Source: Flavobacteriaceae bacterium
Lineage (GTDB): Bacteria > Bacteroidota > Bacteroidia > Flavobacteriales > Flavobacteriaceae
Direction: 5' to 3'
NCBI GenBank assembly: GCA_023301205.1
Contig: JALZVC010000292.1
Location: 1 to 13,960 of the forward strand
Length of the DNA stretch: 13,960 nt
The notes beneath the pieces were generated by a model. It made no database searches and had not been told where the DNA came from. It saw only the letters and a list, made by a program, of their open reading frames with translations. The position numbers and the translations under genes were made by a program. Shown here piece after piece: positions 6,268 to 11,822 of this stretch; position 1 is the first letter of the stretch, and each line of letters begins with the position of its first letter.

Positions 6268-7140
6268 ATGACTAATTTTTTATCACAAAACTATACAGAT
6301 TCTGACGATACTGAATTAGTTCTTTTATCTATAGATGGCGACAAAAAGGCCTTACAAACCCTAATTATCCGTCATCAACTTTTTGTATATAACCTAGCTC
6401 TTAAAATGGTAGGAAATACTGCAGATGCAGAAGATATAACACAAGAAGTTTTCATTAAAGTGATTACTGCTTTAGCTAAGTTTGAAGGTAAAAGTAAATT
6501 TAGGACATGGTTATATCGTATTACGGTAAATCACTTTTTGAACAACAAAAAGAAAAATAGTAAATTAAAAGTAGTCAATTTTGAAAGTTATTTCAACTCT
6601 ATTGATGCCATCCCGAGTTTTGATTTAAACGATCAAGAAGAAAAAGAATTTAGGGATACTATAGAAGAAATTAGAATTAATTGTACTTCTGGAATGTTGC
6701 TTTGCTTATCAAAAGAGCAACGTATGATTTACATTCTCGGTGAAATGTTTGAAATAGACCATAATCTTGGAGCAGAAATTTTAGGGATTACACCAGGTAA
6801 TTTTCGTATCAAGTTAATGAGAACTCGCAAGGACTTATATAACTGGATGAACAAAAAATGTGGATTAGTTAACACAGCTAATCCTTGTAGATGTTCTAAA
6901 AAAACGAGAGGATACATAGAAAAAGGAAAAGTAGACCCTACTAGTTTACAATTTAATACAAGGTACACCGCTCAAATAAGTGACTTCTCAAAGGGCAATG
7001 CTGTCGAGTTTACAAATACAGTCGATGAGCTAAATAAAAAAGTATTTCAAAGCCATCCTGCACAAACACCCATACAAGCCTCAAAAATTGTAGATGAAAT
7101 TCTAAATAATGATTTGATTAAATCAATTTTAGAGTTTTAA
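6268..7140 (+). CDS. ECF-type RNA polymerase sigma factor with Cys-containing C-terminal tail
   Basis: This 290-residue sigma-70 family protein has region 2 at about 27-95 (core-binding AEDITQEVFIKV at 54-65; FRTWLYRI at 78-85) and region 4 at about 140-195, with a helix-turn-helix (LGAEILGITPGNFRIKLMR, 167-185). ECF sigma factors are usually near 180-200 residues; this one has about 95 more. The extension opens with C198-x8-C207-x-C209 in a basic stretch and ends with a helical region (about 245-290) that I cannot assign. No anti-sigma gene adjoins it, so the tail may control activity in cis; CorE-type ECF factors with cysteine-rich tails are a precedent for metal sensing. No TAnnTTTG element lies between it and the SDR, so it is probably transcribed through the hairpin from the SDR promoter or from an unrecognised promoter. 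Confidence 0.9.
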   Translation: MTNFLSQNYTDSDDTELVLLSIDGDKKALQTLIIRHQLFVYNLALKMVGNTADAEDITQEVFIKVITALAKFEGKSKFRTWLYRITVNHFLNNKKKNSKLKVVNFESYFNSIDAIPSFDLNDQEEKEFRDTIEEIRINCTSGMLLCLSKEQRMIYILGEMFEIDHNLGAEILGITPGNFRIKLMRTRKDLYNWMNKKCGLVNTANPCRCSKKTRGYIEKGKVDPTSLQFNTRYTAQISDFSKGNAVEFTNTVDELNKKVFQSHPAQTPIQASKIVDEILNNDLIKSILEF

Positions 7141-7157
7141 TTTCGTGTTGAAGATTA

Positions 7158-7173
7158 CGTTTTCGCGAGAGCG
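7158..7173. repeat. 16-nt G+C-rich palindrome after the sigma gene
   Basis: CGTTTTCGCGAGAGCG pairs along its whole length if two G-T pairs are allowed, and it stands out in an A/T-rich gap. It resembles the perfect palindrome CGCTTTCGCGAAAGCG, which I recall as a common short repeat in marine Flavobacteriaceae, with two changes that keep pairing in RNA. It lies 17 bp after the sigma stop but has no T-tract, so it is not a typical intrinsic terminator. Confidence 0.35.
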
Positions 7174-7247
7174 CTATACGTGATGGTATTCAAATTCAAT
7201 TAATCAACAGCCTGTAGTCAATTTCTATTGACATAATTTAAAAACAG

Positions 7248-8453
7248 ATGTCAACTACTAAATATTCATTTGATCAAATTATTAATAGAGATGGCACCAA
7301 TGCCATGTCTCGCACAGGTTATAGGGGATATCTTTTTGATCCAGAGGAAGACTTAAGTGGCAATTATCTTGAAAAGGATTTTATACCTATGTGGGTTGCA
7401 GATATGGAGTTTGCAATAGCTCCAGAGATTATTAATGCGATGAAAAAGCGATTAGAACATCCATTACTAGGGTATTCTATGGTTGCAGATCTTTCTTACC
7501 CATTAGCTTTTCAGCAATGGTGCAAAGTCCATTATAATTGGATTTTTGACACGAAAGACTTAGTACATGCAAAAGGGATAATTCCTGCATTATATAGTTT
7601 AATTGGTCATATCTGTAAACCAGATGAGAAAGTACTAATTGTTACGCCATCTTATGCATTTTTTAAACACGGTGCAGATTACAATGGTGTAACACTAGTC
7701 TGTTCAGATTTAATTCAAGTAAATGGTAGGTATAGGATGGATATGGACGACATCAGAGCAAAAGCTACTGATGAGAAATGCGTCTTAGCTATTTTTTGTA
7801 ACCCCCATAATCCAACAGGTCGAGTATGGTCTAAGGAAGAATTACAAAAGTTAGGTAGTGCATGTTTAGATAATGGGTTGACAATTATATCAGACGAAAT
7901 CCATTGCGATTTACTGCGTAATGAGGAGTCATTTACACCTATGGCTCAACTTTTTCCTAATTCAGATCAGATAATTACTTGTATGGCACCGAGTAAAACA
8001 TTTAATCTAGCAGGCAACTTATTTGCTAATATTATTATTCCTAATGATGCACTAAGAGAAAAATACAATGAGCATTATTTACCTATTGAGAATCCATTAA
8101 GTATAGTTGCAGCAAAAGCATCTTATACTGATGGACAAGATTGGCTTACTGAATTAACTGCTTATTTAGATGCTAATTTTAACTACCTAAAAGAACAATT
8201 AGATATCCATTTACCGCTTACAAAATTTGTGATACCAGAAGCAACTTACTTAGCTTGGGTAGATGTAAGTCATTACGTTCCTGGTACTGAAAACTTGACA
8301 TTGTTTTTTGCCCGAAAAGCAGGTGTTTTACTAGAAGGAGGTGGTATGTTTGTTGCTAATGCAGATGGTTATATACGCTTAAATCTCGCTTGTCCTAGAG
8401 TAAGATTAGAGGAAGGCATAGGTCGTATTATAAAAGCGATACAGGATAAATAA
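7248..8453 (+). CDS. PatB/MalY-family PLP-dependent C-S lyase
   Basis: This 401-residue fold-type-I PLP enzyme belongs to the MalY/PatB branch, which cleaves the C-S bond of cystathionine and related cysteine conjugates (homocysteine or another thiol, plus pyruvate and ammonia). It should be cytoplasmic. Branch signatures are FDQIINRDGTN near the N-terminus, IPMWVADMEF with the MalY-type substrate loop after it, and GYSM. PLP-site residues are N188 in NPHNPTGR, D216 in SDEIHCD (pyridine-nitrogen contact) and the Schiff-base lysine K250 in SKTFNLAG. The C-terminal RLNLACPR carries the carboxylate-binding Arg. Length is typical. The next gene starts 14 bp downstream, so the two are very likely cotranscribed. 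Methionine biosynthesis or cysteine-conjugate breakdown is likely; an aminotransferase role is the alternative. Confidence 0.93.
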   Translation: MSTTKYSFDQIINRDGTNAMSRTGYRGYLFDPEEDLSGNYLEKDFIPMWVADMEFAIAPEIINAMKKRLEHPLLGYSMVADLSYPLAFQQWCKVHYNWIFDTKDLVHAKGIIPALYSLIGHICKPDEKVLIVTPSYAFFKHGADYNGVTLVCSDLIQVNGRYRMDMDDIRAKATDEKCVLAIFCNPHNPTGRVWSKEELQKLGSACLDNGLTIISDEIHCDLLRNEESFTPMAQLFPNSDQIITCMAPSKTFNLAGNLFANIIIPNDALREKYNEHYLPIENPLSIVAAKASYTDGQDWLTELTAYLDANFNYLKEQLDIHLPLTKFVIPEATYLAWVDVSHYVPGTENLTLFFARKAGVLLEGGGMFVANADGYIRLNLACPRVRLEEGIGRIIKAIQDK

Positions 8454-8467
8454 CTTAATACTATATA

Positions 8468-9409
8468 ATGAGCCTATACAGTAAGATACTCGTGGTATTG
8501 ACCGTTTTAATTATAGCATTGTTTTCCTTTAATTCTTTTAAAGAAAATCCAAGCTTAACAAAAAAAACAATACTTTATAATGCACTAATTACATCTCAAG
8601 ACAGCCTATTTAATGCGTATTGGTATGCCAATAAAGCCGAAATAAAAACCTATCACTTAACGCAATCTAGATACGGTGAATTACACCAAGGCAGAGCGAC
8701 CGTTATTTTTGTTGCCCAACCTTTTTTAAAGGGAAAAGGAGTAAAGCCCGATACTCATAACAATACACAAGATCAAGTCCAGGTGTTAAAGATGAATTTG
8801 TTAAAGAAATTTGGCACAGGAATTTACCCTTACTCCATGATGCTGTCTACGTTTACGCCACTTGATGAGCCAGAAGGTATGATTAAAGCATCTGCTACAG
8901 GACAAGAATGGTGTGGCCATATTTTTTCTCAAATGAATCAAAGAAACGATCATTATGATGCAGTTTCCTTTTCTTATTTTGAAGAAGAAGGTGATTCTCA
9001 GTTCACATTGCCAACTACTTTTACGGAAGATGAAATTTGGTCTCGTATCCGTATCGATTATAAGAAACTACCTACTGGAAAAATAGATATAATTCCGGGC
9101 TTATATTACACACGATTAGAGCAGCATATACTTAAAGCAGAAAAAGCAATCACAGGCCTAAAAATTTCTGATAAAGAGGCTGTTTACACTATAACGTATC
9201 CTCAAAGGGAAAGAACTTTAGCAATTACATTTAACACATATTTTCCTTATGCTATTACAAAATGGGAAGAAACGTATTCAGATAAGCGAGCGCCCACTAA
9301 AAGATTGACAACTACCGCTGTTCTAGATCAATCTAAAAACATTGACTATTGGAATTATAATGATAAAAAGCACGAAACTATTCGTGAAGAGTTAGGGGTT
9401 TCTTATTAA
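8468..9409 (+). CDS. Membrane-anchored Bacteroidota protein of unknown function
   Basis: The 313-residue product has an N-terminal hydrophobic segment (7-21) without a lipobox Cys, so it is either an uncleaved signal anchor or a weak signal peptide; the rest should lie in the periplasm. I recall close relatives in Bacteroidota often being labelled septum formation inhibitor Maf, but the Maf pyrophosphatase motif (SxSxRR near the N-terminus) is not here and the label is probably wrong. Conserved-looking stretches are GELHQG (70-75), TGIYPYSMM (117-125), GQEWCGH (145-151), DEIWSRIRI (188-196) and IIPGL (208-212). No catalytic site can be named. It lies 14 bp behind the PatB/MalY gene, which suggests a shared transcript but not necessarily a shared function. 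Confidence 0.8.
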   Translation: MSLYSKILVVLTVLIIALFSFNSFKENPSLTKKTILYNALITSQDSLFNAYWYANKAEIKTYHLTQSRYGELHQGRATVIFVAQPFLKGKGVKPDTHNNTQDQVQVLKMNLLKKFGTGIYPYSMMLSTFTPLDEPEGMIKASATGQEWCGHIFSQMNQRNDHYDAVSFSYFEEEGDSQFTLPTTFTEDEIWSRIRIDYKKLPTGKIDIIPGLYYTRLEQHILKAEKAITGLKISDKEAVYTITYPQRERTLAITFNTYFPYAITKWEETYSDKRAPTKRLTTTAVLDQSKNIDYWNYNDKKHETIREELGVSY

Positions 9410-9573
9410 ACTGTTGGGAATTTTGTTTCATAATATACATGAAGATTTCGTGCGAGTTACAGACCAATCAGTTTTAAACACAATACTTACTTTTTTACTT
9501 CGGAAACGTTCTTTTTAATGAAAATAACCACTATCATAAATAAATAGCGGCTTTTACATATTGGGGTAACGTA

Positions 9574-10149
9574 CTATTTTAACATAATAGGGAACTCCGC
9601 GATGGTTGTGTCCCATCCTATTTTTAAATGTACTGTATTTTTACTTGCTTCATATAAAGCGATAGAAAGGTTTTCAATTTCTTTTTTACTTTCTGTTAAG
9701 GGTACCGATAGACTTGCAATATCTAACGAAGCATCGTAGCCATAATTACCCCAGCCATCTAGCGCTGTGTTGATTTTTAGTGTCCATTCTGTAGGCGAAG
9801 GGATAATAATAATAGTATAACGTCCCGCTTTAATATCTGTGCCACCAAAAGTTACGTCATTCATAAATAAAATTTCTGTAGATTCATTTGCACCAACACG
9901 CCAAGCTTCACCAAATTTTAAAAGTTCCCCAAAAACGTCTCTTCCTTTTTTTTCAGGTCTGGAGTAGGTGACACGTATTTGAGGTGTTTGCGCTGCTCGT
10001 TTTGTTTCATTTTTAGTGAACCATCTAATAGGTGCTTTCTCTGGATAATAAGCACGATCCATTGTGCTTTTGTCTAGCTTTGCAAAATTCTGTGCATGTG
10101 CTGCTAAACTAATGGTTAGAAATGTAAGGAGTAGGATTATTTTTTTCAT
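9574..10149 (-). CDS. Secreted DUF2911-family protein
   Basis: This is a 191-residue exported protein with a clear signal peptide (KK, hydrophobic 4-16, cleavage after AHA at 17-19). It shows the DUF2911 pattern: VTYSRP (60-65), KGRDVFG (68-74), AWRVGANE (82-89), an Ile/Lys-Ala-Gly-x-Tyr turn (IKAGRY, 106-111), SPTEWTLKIN (118-127) and WGNYGYDA (133-140), ending in a short strand with FPI. The family is widespread in Bacteroidota as periplasmic or secreted proteins and has no established activity. Only one domain is present, without the TPR repeats that some relatives carry. It converges on the upstream plus-strand gene across 164 bp, where no convincing terminator was seen. No exact TAnnTTTG element lies in the 104 bp in front of it. 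Confidence 0.93.
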   Translation of the reverse strand: MKKIILLLTFLTISLAAHAQNFAKLDKSTMDRAYYPEKAPIRWFTKNETKRAAQTPQIRVTYSRPEKKGRDVFGELLKFGEAWRVGANESTEILFMNDVTFGGTDIKAGRYTIIIIPSPTEWTLKINTALDGWGNYGYDASLDIASLSVPLTESKKEIENLSIALYEASKNTVHLKIGWDTTIAEFPIMLK

Positions 10150-10253
10150 TCTTTACGTATATAGGTTTGAAATTAAATTATAGTATTATTAATAATAAAA
10201 ATTGTCGATTTTCACGATTTAAACTTTCAGAAAACTAAAGAAAAAATAACTGC

Positions 10254-11543
10254 TTATCTTACTTTATAAACTTTGATAGGATTAGACATATTTTTCATTT
10301 TCACATCACCAATTAATACAATGTCTTCTATTTCTTCAATACCATCAAAGGTAGACTCAGAGATAAGTAACTCAGAATTAAACTCTTTATTAGCTTGCTC
10401 TATTCGCGCAGCAATATTCACCGTATGTCCAGAAATAGAAAATTGCTTACGCAATTCATTTCCTATATTTCCCATCACCACTTCACCGCTATGAATACCT
10501 ATTCCAAAGGTAGTTTTTGGTATATTTTTAGCACTAATTTCTATTTTAATCTTGTCAAAAATAGCTACCGCAGCGTTAAAGGCTTTTTGGGCGTGATCTG
10601 GTTGTGAAACTGGTGCACCAAAAGTAGCCATCAATCCATCACCTAAAATCTGATTTACAATCCCGTCATGATCATTAATGACATTGATGATAGGGTTAAA
10701 GAAATTGTTTTGGAATTGTATAATTTGATTTGGCGATTTTCGCTCAGCAAAGCGACTATAACCTCTAATATCAATAAACATTACAGATACTTCACTGGCC
10801 TTTATCACATCATCGTTTTTTAGTATCGTTTGTGCAATAGGCCCAGAAACTTGTTGACCAAAAAGACGCTCAATCTCTAAATTTTCACTTTGTAAGTTTA
10901 GAGAAAGGTTGAGCCATTTTTTAAACTCTTTAGCCACTAATGTTGCACCTAAAAAAGCAAATAGCATAAAAAAACTTCTAGCAAAATACAAACCAGGAGG
11001 GAAATGTAATATCGTATTTTCTGGATCATGATAATAAATAGCAAAATAGGTAACAAAAAAATAACTTAGTGTTGCAATAACTCCAAGAATTACGGTATGC
11101 ATTAGTTGTAAATTTAAAGCAGCTAATGACAGTAATATAAAGTAGACAAAAATAAGTGGCGAGTCAAGAAATATAGGGGAATCCTCAAGCAGCACTAATG
11201 TAAATAGTAAAATACCAGGAAGCAATGCTTCGATCACCACATTAATAGTTTTCAAAAAATAGGGAAGATCAATTTTTTTTCCAAAATATTTTCTTAGAAC
11301 GAAATAACTAATAATTTCAAAAACTAAAAAAATAGCAAGCCAGCTTATTACGGTATATTTGGTGTATGCGTGCTTAAAAAAAGTAGCTCCATCTTCTACA
11401 AGAAAAAAATTAGCTGACATCACTAACAAGCCTAACGCTAAAAAACTAATCAAAATTTTCACTCTGATAATTTCAATAGTAATAGCTGCTTTTCGCATTT
11501 GACTATGCAGAAGCATATTAACAGTGCCAGGTGGTTGTGTCAT
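10254..11543 (-). CDS. Membrane class III adenylate/guanylate cyclase with unusual purine-site residues
   Basis: This 429-residue protein has about six membrane helices in residues 28-206, a short helical linker (about 207-245, with ERLFGQQVSGPIA) and a cytoplasmic class III cyclase homology domain (about 250-428). The two metal-binding aspartates are present (D258 in FIDIRGYS, D302 in GDGLMATFG), and so are the transition-state Asn and Arg (N376, R380 in VNIAAR). The two residues that choose the purine base, normally Lys and Asp in adenylate cyclases, are Q298 and H373. The domain therefore looks catalytically able but its base preference is open: cAMP, cGMP or another product. The membrane part may sense something in the membrane or periplasm. 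Mets at 10 and 16 are alternative starts. It is transcribed away from the large gene at 11823. Confidence 0.9.
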   Translation of the reverse strand: MTQPPGTVNMLLHSQMRKAAITIEIIRVKILISFLALGLLVMSANFFLVEDGATFFKHAYTKYTVISWLAIFLVFEIISYFVLRKYFGKKIDLPYFLKTINVVIEALLPGILLFTLVLLEDSPIFLDSPLIFVYFILLSLAALNLQLMHTVILGVIATLSYFFVTYFAIYYHDPENTILHFPPGLYFARSFFMLFAFLGATLVAKEFKKWLNLSLNLQSENLEIERLFGQQVSGPIAQTILKNDDVIKASEVSVMFIDIRGYSRFAERKSPNQIIQFQNNFFNPIINVINDHDGIVNQILGDGLMATFGAPVSQPDHAQKAFNAAVAIFDKIKIEISAKNIPKTTFGIGIHSGEVVMGNIGNELRKQFSISGHTVNIAARIEQANKEFNSELLISESTFDGIEEIEDIVLIGDVKMKNMSNPIKVYKVR

Positions 11544-11660
11544 AAATAATTTACTTATAGTAAGTGAGTTATGCGTTTAGCAGGCTGTAAAAATAGTAAA
11601 TATTAAGATAATATTATATTACTAGCTATTTAGAAATGATATTGCATCCATTTATTTATG

Positions 11661-11725
11661 TTGTCAAGGTAATGTTGATTTCATTTTACACTTTATAATA
11701 AGTATAGCAGAAGCATTGTCAAGGT
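11661..11725. repeat. 10-bp direct repeat in the divergent gap
   Basis: TTGTCAAGGT occurs at 11661-11670 and 11716-11725, 55 bp apart start to start, about five helical turns. Both copies lie in the 279-bp gap between the divergent cyclase and PNGase-like genes. They could be paired sites for one regulator. The gap also has a short hairpin (ACTTA tag TAAGT, around 11553-11565) next to the cyclase start; otherwise I see no gene in it. Confidence 0.3.
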
Positions 11726-11786
11726 TAAACTATATTTTAAGAGCTAATAGTTTGAAAAATGACTCCTAGAATCTGAACAATTTTTG

Positions 11787-11794
11787 TAACTTCG
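11787..11794 (+). promoter_or_regulatory. Possible -7 element for the PNGase-F-like gene
   Basis: TAACTTCG differs from TAnnTTTG at one base and ends 28 bp before the ATG at 11823, a suitable distance. No TTG lies at the usual -33 spacing, so this is a weak call. Confidence 0.3.
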
Positions 11795-11822
11795 GCATTG
11801 TTATAAATCAAAATTTTAAAAC

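Noticed and set aside
5429..7140. SDR plus sigma factor read as a toxin-antitoxin or defence module
   Set aside because: Neither protein has a nuclease, toxin, TIR, or phage-sensing domain; only regulation of expression is suggested.
10273..10607. Two overlapping plus-strand open frames antisense to the cyclase catalytic domain
   Set aside because: The cyclase reading on the minus strand has clear catalytic motifs here; these frames are shadows.
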